DNA of 5,843 nt from SZUA-181 sp964601765 (lineage in GTDB: Bacteria; Pseudomonadota; Zetaproteobacteria; Mariprofundales; Mariprofundaceae): assembly GCA_964601765.1 (NCBI GenBank), contig CAZROR010000093.1, forward strand, positions 1-5,843. Direction: 5' to 3'. The notes beneath the pieces were generated by a model, which saw only the letters and a program-made list of their open reading frames with translations, had not been told where the DNA came from and did no database searches. Every line of letters starts with the position of its first letter. Within the stretch, counting starts at the first letter, position 1. The position numbers were made by a program, and so were the translations under genes. Positions 1 through 5,166 of this stretch are shown in pieces.

Positions 1-1107
1 GAAGAATGGAAAGAAAACGCTTCGCACCTTCACGGGCTACAGGGTACAGCACAATCATGCCCGTGGGCCTTTCAAGGGGGGCTGCGTTTCCATCCCAGCG
101 TACAGCTGAATGAGGTCCGGGCACTGGCACAGCTGATGACATGGAAGACCGCGCTCGTGGATATTCCCTTTGGCGGCGCCAAGGGGGGGATTAGCGTCGA
201 CCCGGCGGAGCTGACAGCAACCGAGCTGGAAACACTGACCCGGCGTTTCACCCAGAAGCTGGCCCCTGTGCTCGGGGAGCATGAGGATATTCCCGCTCCG
301 GATATCAATACGAACCCGCAGGTGATGGCATGGATCTTCGATGAATACAGCAAGTCGCACGGCCATACGCCTGCCGCAGTAACAGGCAAACCCATCGAGC
401 TGGGTGGCTCGAAGGGCAGGCTGGAAGCTACAGGATATGGTGTGGCCTTTATCACGGGAAAAGCCTGTGCCGATTTATCAATCCCTGTAGAGCAGGCGCG
501 TATCGTCATCCAGGGATTTGGCAATGTGGGCTCACATGCCGCGCTATGCCTGCACGAGATGGGTGCGCGGATTGTGGCGATATCCGATGTGTTCGGGGGC
601 CTTTACTGTGAGAAAGGACTCGATATTCCGGCTGCTATCCGGCATGTAGAAGAAAATGGACGGCTACAGGGGCTGGACGGGGCGCAGCCTGTTGACAATA
701 CGTCTCTGCTGGCGCTGCCATGTGATGTGCTCATCCCCGCCGCAATGGAGGGCGTCATCCATTGCGACAACGTGGATGACATGCAGGCGCGGCTGCTCAT
801 TGAAGCGGCCAACATGCCTGTCACGCATATGGCCAGTGACAAACTCCGCGAGCGTGGCGTTGTCGTCGTGCCAGACATTCTTGCCAATGCCGGCGGGGTT
901 ATCGCTTCCTACTTCGAGTGGGTCCAGAACATCCAGCGCTTTCCATGGGATGTGGACAAGGTATTCAGCCTCATGGAGACTTACTTATCCCGTGCTTATA
1001 AAGAGGTCTGCGAGCTGGCTCGCCATGAACATGTGGACATGCGTACCGCAGCCTATGGTATTGCCGTACAACGAACGATGCAGGCCATAAGCCTGCGCGG
1101 ATTCTGA
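1..1107 (+). CDS. Glutamate dehydrogenase (Glu/Leu/Phe/Val dehydrogenase family), 5'-partial, apparent frameshift
   Basis: Catalyses reversible oxidative deamination of glutamate to 2-oxoglutarate and ammonia with NAD(P), in the cytoplasm. The window opens inside the gene. Frame 2 reads TGYRVQHNHARGPFKGG (bases 32-82), and the continuation LRFHPSVQLNEVRALAQLMT is in frame 1 from base 82 to the TGA at 1105-1107. Family landmarks, numbering from the internal Met at 136: substrate-site Lys in FKGG upstream, MTWK Lys4, catalytic Lys16 in PFGGAKGG, catalytic Asp56 in IPAPD, Rossmann GFGNVG at 127-132, NAGGV at 251-255. About 368 residues are visible against roughly 410-430 usual, so some 50 N-terminal residues lie outside. 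The Met at 136 is not the true start, because conserved sequence continues upstream of it. Apart from one missing G the frame is intact. Family assignment is firm; coenzyme preference is not decided. It may be separate from the following operon, from which 126 nt divide it. Confidence 0.93.
   Translation, partial: EEWKENASHLHGLQGTAQSCPWAFQGGLRFHPSVQLNEVRALAQLMTWKTALVDIPFGGAKGGISVDPAELTATELETLTRRFTQKLAPVLGEHEDIPAPDINTNPQVMAWIFDEYSKSHGHTPAAVTGKPIELGGSKGRLEATGYGVAFITGKACADLSIPVEQARIVIQGFGNVGSHAALCLHEMGARIVAISDVFGGLYCEKGLDIPAAIRHVEENGRLQGLDGAQPVDNTSLLALPCDVLIPAAMEGVIHCDNVDDMQARLLIEAANMPVTHMASDKLRERGVVVVPDILANAGGVIASYFEWVQNIQRFPWDVDKVFSLMETYLSRAYKEVCELARHEHVDMRTAAYGIAVQRTMQAISLRGF
76..81 (+). other. 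Frameshift site in a G homopolymer of the GDH gene
   Basis: The conserved GDH text FKGGLRFHP needs seven G here (AAG GGG GGG CTG); only six are present. Without the seventh, frame 2 runs to a TGA at 107-109, while frame 1 carries the rest of the protein. Both flanks match the family on either side of the run, so a single-base deletion is the simplest reading. It may be a homopolymer sequencing error, a recent inactivating mutation, or slippage that is corrected during expression. The absence of any other break over the next 341 codons favours an error or a very recent event. Confidence 0.85.
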
Positions 1108-1221
1108 GTTACAGGGGCAGTGGCTGATGACGCCTGTCAAGCTACCCGGAAGAGCGAAGATCATATCGAAGGCGTCCGGATACGCGCCACCGGAACCAGA
1201 CGCTCTCATCTTCAGACAAAC

Positions 1222-1229
1222 AAAGGAGG
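1222..1229 (+). promoter_or_regulatory. Strong Shine-Dalgarno of the cytochrome c lipoprotein gene
   Basis: AAAGGAGG ends 4 nt before the ATG at 1234. It decides the start over the in-frame ATG at 1120, which would bury the lipoprotein signal 38 residues inside the protein. The 126-nt gap 1108-1233 after the GDH gene holds no sigma70 or sigma54 promoter that I can defend. It also holds no convincing terminator: ACAGG (1111-1115) could pair with CCTGT (1133-1137), but no T-run follows. Confidence 0.8.
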
Positions 1230-1233
1230 AGTC

Positions 1234-1635
1234 ATGAAGAAAAACATCACCCGTGGGCTGATGATAGCCGGTATATTCCTGGCTGGCTGCAACACCGACA
1301 CCACAGAGCCGGCCCGGGAAGCAGCAAACCCTGCACCCGAGACATCCAGCAACAAGCCCGACCCCATCAAAGGAGCAGCCCTGTTCGCAGCCAACTGCGC
1401 AGCGTGTCATGGCAGCAATGCAACGGGAACGGACCAGGGGCCACCATTGATTCATCGCATCTATGAGCCTTCGCATCACGATAACTTTTCCTTCTACCGT
1501 GCCGTCAGCAGCGGATCACGCCAGCACCACTGGCGGTTTGGCGATATGCCGCCCGTGCCGGGTGTCAGTTTTGAGGATACGGGCCACATCATCGCCTGGG
1601 TACGTCAACAGCAACGCCGTGCGGGTATCGAATGA
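1234..1635 (+). CDS. Monoheme cytochrome c lipoprotein
   Basis: A 133-residue c-type cytochrome, predicted to be membrane-anchored by a lipid and to face the periplasm as a single-electron carrier. The N-terminus MKKNITRGLMIAGIFLAGC is a type II signal peptide with lipobox LAGC and lipidated Cys19. A Pro/Ala/Thr/Asn-rich tether follows (about 20-45). The single heme motif is CAACH at 55-59, inside GAALFAANCAACHG, with the usual GPPL after it (69-72). Met105 in GDMPPVPG is the likely sixth heme ligand. The C-terminal helix (FEDTGHIIAWVRQQQ) is typical of class I cytochromes c. The start is fixed by a strong Shine-Dalgarno and by the signal peptide. It is the first gene of a packed four-gene unit; its stop lies 1 nt before the next ATG. 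Its electron partner is unknown. Being encoded with a thioredoxin-like protein and a two-component system, it could be an electron shuttle or a redox input to the sensor. Confidence 0.9.
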   Translation: MKKNITRGLMIAGIFLAGCNTDTTEPAREAANPAPETSSNKPDPIKGAALFAANCAACHGSNATGTDQGPPLIHRIYEPSHHDNFSFYRAVSSGSRQHHWRFGDMPPVPGVSFEDTGHIIAWVRQQQRRAGIE

Positions 1636-1636
1636 C

Positions 1637-2167
1637 ATGATGCGAAAGGGGATTCTGTTCGTAGTTCTTCTAACGCTGGCCGCATGCAACAGCAGCCCGG
1701 CCAATCATGTCGTGGACAAAGGCGACACCTTGCCGGCCATGAAATTACATGACCTTTCCGGAAAGACTGTCTACAGCCGGGAGCTGTTCGCGGGCAAGGT
1801 CATTATCTTCAACATCTGGGCCACATGGTGCCCGCCCTGCCGCAAGGAAATGCCCGACCTGCTCAGGCTCAGCCAGATTTTGCCAAAGAACAGGTTCATG
1901 GTTGCCGCCTTGTCCGTAGACAAGAACCTCGATGACGTCAAGGCCTTCGTACGCGAGCACGGCCTGACATTCCCGGTCTTTTGGGATCAGGATGGTCGCA
2001 CCATAGCCGAACCCGAGCTGGGTGTGTTCAAATATCCGGAAACGCTCGTGATCAACCGGGAAGGGAAAGTCGTCACCAAGGTGATCGGGGCCTACCCTTG
2101 GGCCAGCACGGAAACCATCAGTGCCCTGAAATACATCGCCAAATATGGCGGCATCCCGGCAAAATAG
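1637..2167 (+). CDS. TlpA/ResA-type thioredoxin-like lipoprotein
   Basis: A 176-residue extracytoplasmic thiol-disulfide protein of the TlpA/ResA/DsbE type. The start MMRKGILFVVLLTLAAC carries lipobox LAAC with lipidated Cys17, so it should be membrane-tethered on the periplasmic side. The thioredoxin fold is evident: WATWCPPCRKEMP with active-site Cys65 and Cys68 (WCPPC, the motif usual in this family), a central strand FMVAALSVD, and the cis-Pro loop with Pro134 in KYPETLVIN. Members reduce disulfides, classically the apocytochrome c CXXCH cysteines during heme attachment, which would suit the flanking cytochromes; a signalling role is also possible. Either Met at 1637 or Met at 1640 could start it. 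The open frame extends up to 1463, but that stretch overlaps the cytochrome gene and precedes the signal peptide. No clear Shine-Dalgarno is visible, and the 1-nt gap implies translational coupling. The next ATG follows 2 nt after the stop. Confidence 0.9.
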   Translation: MMRKGILFVVLLTLAACNSSPANHVVDKGDTLPAMKLHDLSGKTVYSRELFAGKVIIFNIWATWCPPCRKEMPDLLRLSQILPKNRFMVAALSVDKNLDDVKAFVREHGLTFPVFWDQDGRTIAEPELGVFKYPETLVINREGKVVTKVIGAYPWASTETISALKYIAKYGGIPAK

Positions 2168-2169
2168 CG

Positions 2170-3633
2170 ATGACATCCCGGCTGGCATGGAAAATCGGCA
2201 GCTGGCTTGCGCTGGTGTTCGCACTGGTGGCCTATGTGGGATGGCACATGGCCGAGGACTTCAATGCCCTGCACCAGGAAGCGCGCCTGATCGAATCAGT
2301 CAACCATGAAAGCCATCACCTGCATGCGCTGGAAATGGCACTGGTGCACACGGTAACACCCGTCCGTTCCTTCCTGATCGATGGCGACTGGCGACTACAA
2401 AAGATATTTGAACAACAGCGGGCTGCCCTGTTGATGGCGCTGGACAAGGAGGATGCAGGAAGCCCCATCAGCCCGCGATTAAGACAGGCCTCGGATAACA
2501 TCGCCTCGCTGGCCAGGCATATTTTCTCCCTCCCCTTCCCCTCCACAAACCTGGAAGGGCCGATTCTGATGCGTGAAGTCGACAATATTGTCGGCGGGAT
2601 ATCCCGCGCGCTTTCAAACAGGCACCATGAACTTGACCGGCGCGTGAACGTGTCCATGCGCAGGGTTTCCGGCATGCGCATGGATACCCGGAATGATTTC
2701 CTGTTTTCTATCCTTGCACTTTTTCTGCTGCTTGCGGGGCTTACTGCCTACCTCTATCTGCACATGGTCCACCCGCTCGTACACATGCGACAGGAGCTAA
2801 AGAAAGTCAGTGAGGGTGATTTCAATATTCGCTGCTCCAGACTTTCGCGTGATGAGCTGGGAGAGCTCGCCCTGGCCTGCAACCTCATGGGCAAGGCCCT
2901 GCGGGAACGCGAGGCCAAATTAAACCATGCCCGCAATATGGCCGCCCATCATGAAAAAATGCAGGCCCTCGGACTGATGGCCGCGGGCATCGCCCATGAG
3001 GTGGGCAATCCGCTGGCAGCCGCGTCTGTGTCGCTTGAGACAGCCCTGCGAAAGCTGAGGCGCGGAAACTGCGAGGATGCCGCAGAGCGCATGCGCATGG
3101 CCATGGACGAGCTGACACGCACGGAAACGATTATCCAGAATATTCTTGATTACGGAAAGCCCGGTACCGAATCCGATCTGGCTGCCATCAACATTGAAAG
3201 TGTTGCTAAAAGCGCTGTATCGCTGGCCCGCATGTCGCCGCAGCGGAGACGAATAGCCATTAAAACGGCATTCCGCTCATCCCCTCCACAGGTGATTGCC
3301 AATGCCCCCATGCTGCGGCAGGTGCTGGTTAACCTGCTGCTCAATGCCATGGAGGCATGTGCAGAAGATGGTATCGTGGAACTCACCACAGAAAACATGG
3401 ACGACGGTATAGCCGTCAATGTATGCGACAACGGACCCGGAATCCCGGCAGCACTCCATGAAGACATTTTCAGGCCCATGTTCACGACCAGGAAAGGCAC
3501 ATCAGGCAGCGGCATCGGGCTTGCCATCAGCCGGGAGCTGATGGAACGCATGCATGGGCGCCTGGAGCTTGTCCGCAGCGACCATACTGGCAGCCACTTC
3601 CGGGCCTGGCTGCCGGCCGGAGGAGCAATATGA
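2170..3633 (+). CDS. Membrane sensor histidine kinase (NtrB-like catalytic core)
   Basis: A 487-residue inner-membrane kinase that should autophosphorylate and pass phosphate to the regulator encoded next. Order: TM1 about 9-27; extracytoplasmic, probably helical sensor domain 28-175; TM2 about 177-198; HAMP linker about 199-250; HisKA with H-box GIAHEVGNPLAA and phospho-acceptor His276; HATPase_c with N-box Asn388/Asn392 (VNLLLNAMEA), G1 DNGPGI at 420-425, F-box IFRPMFTTRK and G2 GSGIGL at 446-451. All catalytic boxes are intact. There is no PAS and no fused receiver. The sensor domain is not one I recognise; it is notable for histidines at 35, 46, 49, 50, 52 and 60, plus 152-153. The start at 2170, 2 nt after the previous stop, is preferred because the signal-anchor begins there; the frame is open back to 1981, but that part overlaps the thioredoxin gene. 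Its stop overlaps the regulator start as ATGA. Confidence 0.93.
   Translation: MTSRLAWKIGSWLALVFALVAYVGWHMAEDFNALHQEARLIESVNHESHHLHALEMALVHTVTPVRSFLIDGDWRLQKIFEQQRAALLMALDKEDAGSPISPRLRQASDNIASLARHIFSLPFPSTNLEGPILMREVDNIVGGISRALSNRHHELDRRVNVSMRRVSGMRMDTRNDFLFSILALFLLLAGLTAYLYLHMVHPLVHMRQELKKVSEGDFNIRCSRLSRDELGELALACNLMGKALREREAKLNHARNMAAHHEKMQALGLMAAGIAHEVGNPLAAASVSLETALRKLRRGNCEDAAERMRMAMDELTRTETIIQNILDYGKPGTESDLAAINIESVAKSAVSLARMSPQRRRIAIKTAFRSSPPQVIANAPMLRQVLVNLLLNAMEACAEDGIVELTTENMDDGIAVNVCDNGPGIPAALHEDIFRPMFTTRKGTSGSGIGLAISRELMERMHGRLELVRSDHTGSHFRAWLPAGGAI
3619..3625 (+). promoter_or_regulatory. Shine-Dalgarno of the response regulator gene
   Basis: GGAGGAG lies just upstream of the ATG at 3630, inside the last codons of the kinase gene. 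With the ATGA stop-start overlap at 3630-3633 it indicates coupled translation of kinase and regulator. Confidence 0.75.
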
Positions 3634-4937
3634 AAATCCTTGTTGTTGAAGATGAACCCCATATCCGACGGGGCGTTGTCGAAGTGCTGAGTGAGGAAGG
3701 CTACGCAACACTGGAAGCTGATTGCCTGCATGCAGCCTATGATCGACTAATCAGCGGAAATGTTGACGCCATTCTGAGTGACATCCGTCTGCCCGATGGT
3801 GACGGGTTTGACCTCCTCCGTACCCTGAAAGCACAAGATGACACCACACCTTGTATCTTGATGACCGCATTCGGCAACCGAGACCTAGCTGAGCAAGCAC
3901 TCATGAGTGGTGCCTACGACTATGTAGCAAAACCACTGCGTTTCGATGAGTTGCTGGCTCGGCTGATGCGTCTGAGTGAAAAGCTGGAGCTGGAGCAGCA
4001 ATTAAGTGCCCTCTCTGCAGCTGTCCGGGGAGGCAATAAACTGTCCTCCCTTGGAAACTCTGAAGCCATGCATGAAGTCCGACACTTGGCTGAAAAAGCT
4101 GCAGTCGTCCGATCTCCTGTGCTAATCGAAGGAGAAACCGGTGTTGGCAAGGGAAGGCTTGCTCAACTAATTCATGCATCCGGCCCATACGCGGCTGAAC
4201 CTCTTGTCCGATTAAATTGTTCCGCCATCCCGGGAGAGCTAATGGAGAGCGAGCTGTTCGGCCATATAAAGGGCGCTTTCTCCGGTGCTGACAGAAATAA
4301 CCAGGGCCTGCTAAATGCTGCTGGAAACGGTACATTGTTCCTTGATGAAATCGGAGAGTTGCCCTTGCTCATGCAAGCAAAGCTATTACATGTACTGGAT
4401 GAGAGGCGGTTCCGAGCGGTTGGCGATACGCGCGAGCAAACATTCAAGGCGCGGGTTATTGCTGCCACCAACAGAGATCTTAAAGAGGAAATTCGGCATA
4501 AGCGGTTTCGTGAGGATTTATTTTTTCGCCTTGACGTCTTACGTATACGCATCCCTCCCCTTCGCGAACGGCGTGAAGACATTATTCCCTTGGCCATTCA
4601 GATTCTTGAAGAACTTAATGAAGGGGAAACATCGTCCACTGTGCAACTGGATAAGGAACAATGTTTATGGCTACGAAATCAACCCTGGCCGGGCAATGTA
4701 CGAGAGCTACAAAACATTCTGGAGCGCGCGCTGTTATTATCGCACGGGGGCAGGCTGTGCATTCCCCCAATTGAGACGGAATCTGCCAAGAAAACCAGTA
4801 CACTGGCAGAGGCTGTGGCTCATTTTGAGAAAAATCTAATACTGCAAACCATTGCAAACTGTCAGGGGAGAAAAGAGCAAGCTGCAAAAAGGCTTGGCAT
4901 CGGGCTCTCCACCCTCTACCGGAAGCTTGAGGATTAG
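3630..4937 (+). CDS. NtrC-family sigma54-dependent response regulator
   Basis: A 435-residue cytoplasmic activator of sigma54 RNA polymerase, paired with the kinase just upstream. Receiver domain 1-115: acidic pocket in VEDE (Glu7, Asp8), phospho-acceptor Asp51 in SDIRLPDGDG, conserved Thr79, Lys101 in KPLRF. AAA+ domain about 137-375: Walker A GETGVGKG at 168-175, Asn196, sigma54-contact loop GAFSGA at 215-220, Walker B TLFLDE ending at Asp239-Glu240, sensor I ATNRDL, arginine-finger region FREDLFFRLD (294-302), sensor II WPGNVREL at 353-360. A Fis-type helix-turn-helix fills 393-433 (QAAKRLGIGLSTLYRKL). It is full length. The GAFTGA Thr is Ser here, a conservative change. Leucine codons TTA, CTA and CTT are much commoner than in the kinase gene, and sampled lines are about 50% GC against about 60% there. 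The likely target is the downstream Cyc2-like gene, from the promoter layout in the gap. Confidence 0.96.
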   Translation: MKILVVEDEPHIRRGVVEVLSEEGYATLEADCLHAAYDRLISGNVDAILSDIRLPDGDGFDLLRTLKAQDDTTPCILMTAFGNRDLAEQALMSGAYDYVAKPLRFDELLARLMRLSEKLELEQQLSALSAAVRGGNKLSSLGNSEAMHEVRHLAEKAAVVRSPVLIEGETGVGKGRLAQLIHASGPYAAEPLVRLNCSAIPGELMESELFGHIKGAFSGADRNNQGLLNAAGNGTLFLDEIGELPLLMQAKLLHVLDERRFRAVGDTREQTFKARVIAATNRDLKEEIRHKRFREDLFFRLDVLRIRIPPLRERREDIIPLAIQILEELNEGETSSTVQLDKEQCLWLRNQPWPGNVRELQNILERALLLSHGGRLCIPPIETESAKKTSTLAEAVAHFEKNLILQTIANCQGRKEQAAKRLGIGLSTLYRKLED

Positions 4938-4957
4938 GTTCTCATATCTGAGACCCC
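4938..4957 (+). terminator. Small dyad after the regulator stop: weak terminator or binding site
   Basis: TCTCA (4940-4944) pairs with TGAGA (4949-4953) across loop TATC. Flanking GG and CC could extend the stem with a bulge. Only CCCCTTT follows, so intrinsic termination would be weak. The arms also belong to a set of TGAGA boxes (see 4939-4986), so a protein-binding role is an equal alternative. Confidence 0.3.
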
Positions 4958-4986
4958 TTTACCGGAATATTTCCAATATTTGAGAA
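4939..4986 (+). promoter_or_regulatory. Cluster of TGAGA boxes and short dyads, possible activator site
   Basis: TGAGAA occurs on the minus strand at 4939-4944, TGAGA on the plus strand at 4949-4953 and TGAGAA at 4981-4986. The last two are 32 bp apart, about three helical turns. Between them are GGAA-TAT-TTCC (4964-4974) and two AATATTT copies (4966, 4975). The block lies about 135-180 bp upstream of the predicted transcription start, a usual distance for enhancer sites of sigma54 activators. The motifs are short, so this is tentative. Confidence 0.25.
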
Positions 4987-5030
4987 TAAACGAAACTAAG
5001 AAAACAGCAACAGGTCTTTACAAATCATCT

Positions 5031-5043
5031 TAACATATTGATA
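5031..5043 (-). promoter_or_regulatory. Candidate IHF binding site
   Basis: On the minus strand the sequence is TATCAATATGTTA, an exact match to the IHF consensus WATCAANNNNTTR. It sits in AT-rich DNA about 85 bp upstream of the predicted start site of the Cyc2-like gene, where IHF normally bends DNA between an enhancer and a sigma54 promoter. It overlaps the left arm of the inverted repeat at 5039-5073, which is a competing explanation for part of the match. Confidence 0.45.
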
Positions 5044-5073
5044 GCAAATAGAAATTTATATCATTTACTATCA
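5039..5073. repeat. 11-bp imperfect inverted repeat, probable operator
   Basis: TGATAGCAAAT (5039-5049) and ATTTACTATCA (5063-5073) are inverted copies matching at 10 of 11 positions, separated by 13 bp. The arm centres are 24 bp apart. A third TATCA lies at 5059-5063, so TATCA/TGATA cores sit about 20 and 10 bp apart and face one side of the helix. This is the form of a site for a dimeric or tetrameric regulator. The encoded response regulator is the nearest candidate; another repressor or activator is possible. Confidence 0.5.
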
Positions 5074-5093
5074 CAAACCATGGCCGGAGGTGT

Positions 5094-5111
5094 TTGGCAT
5101 AGAACTTTCTT
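5094..5111 (+). promoter_or_regulatory. Candidate sigma54 (-24/-12) promoter for the Cyc2-like gene
   Basis: TTGGCATAGAACTTTCTT aligns with the sigma54 consensus TTGGCACG-N4-TTGCWT. The -24 box TTGGCA is perfect and spacing is exact (12 bp from the first G of GG to the -13 position). The -12 box reads TTTC instead of TTGC, losing the well-conserved G. It predicts a start near 5121 and a leader of about 44 nt, and it lies directly after a sigma54-activator gene. The missing G keeps confidence moderate. Confidence 0.45.
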
Positions 5112-5146
5112 GATTCATTAGACACACATTGTGGTGAAACTCTGAT

Positions 5147-5153
5147 GGAGGGA
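5147..5153 (+). promoter_or_regulatory. Shine-Dalgarno of the Cyc2-like gene
   Basis: GGAGGGA precedes the ATG at 5165. The core-to-start distance of about 12-13 nt is somewhat long; the gap is almost entirely the ATATTATATAATAT palindrome. Confidence 0.7.
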
Positions 5154-5166
5154 TATTATATAATAT
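5153..5166. repeat. 14-bp perfect palindrome between ribosome site and start codon
   Basis: ATATTATATAATAT is identical to its reverse complement and includes the first two bases of the ATG at 5165. It could be an operator half-buried in the start region or simply an unstructured AT-rich spacer that keeps the ribosome site open. As RNA, a pure A/U stem with almost no loop would be weak. Confidence 0.4.

Noticed and set aside
656..1090. Plus-strand open frame of 144 codons inside the GDH gene
   Set aside because: It lies fully within the conserved GDH sequence in another frame and has no family features.
1111..1137. Hairpin ACAGG/CCTGT after the GDH stop as a terminator
   Set aside because: The stem is only 5 bp with a 17-nt loop and no T-run follows.
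1120..1233. Upstream in-frame ATG at 1120 as start of the cytochrome c gene
   Set aside because: It would put 38 unrelated residues ahead of a clear lipoprotein signal peptide, whereas the ATG at 1234 has a strong Shine-Dalgarno.
1463..1636. N-terminal extension of the thioredoxin-like gene over the cytochrome gene
   Set aside because: The extension is out of frame with a well-supported gene, and the lipoprotein signal begins at 1637 or 1640.
1981..2169. N-terminal extension of the histidine kinase to 1981
   Set aside because: It overlaps the conserved thioredoxin-like gene in another frame; the membrane anchor begins at the ATG at 2170.
5082..5098. Alternative sigma54 promoter using TGGCC at 5081 and the GGC at 5096
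   Set aside because: The distance between the GG and GC elements is 13 or 9 bp depending on the GG chosen, not the required 10.
5159..5164. Perfect sigma70 -10 hexamer TATAAT just before the cytochrome ATG
   Set aside because: Transcription would start inside the coding sequence and no -35 element lies at a proper distance; it is part of the 14-bp palindrome.
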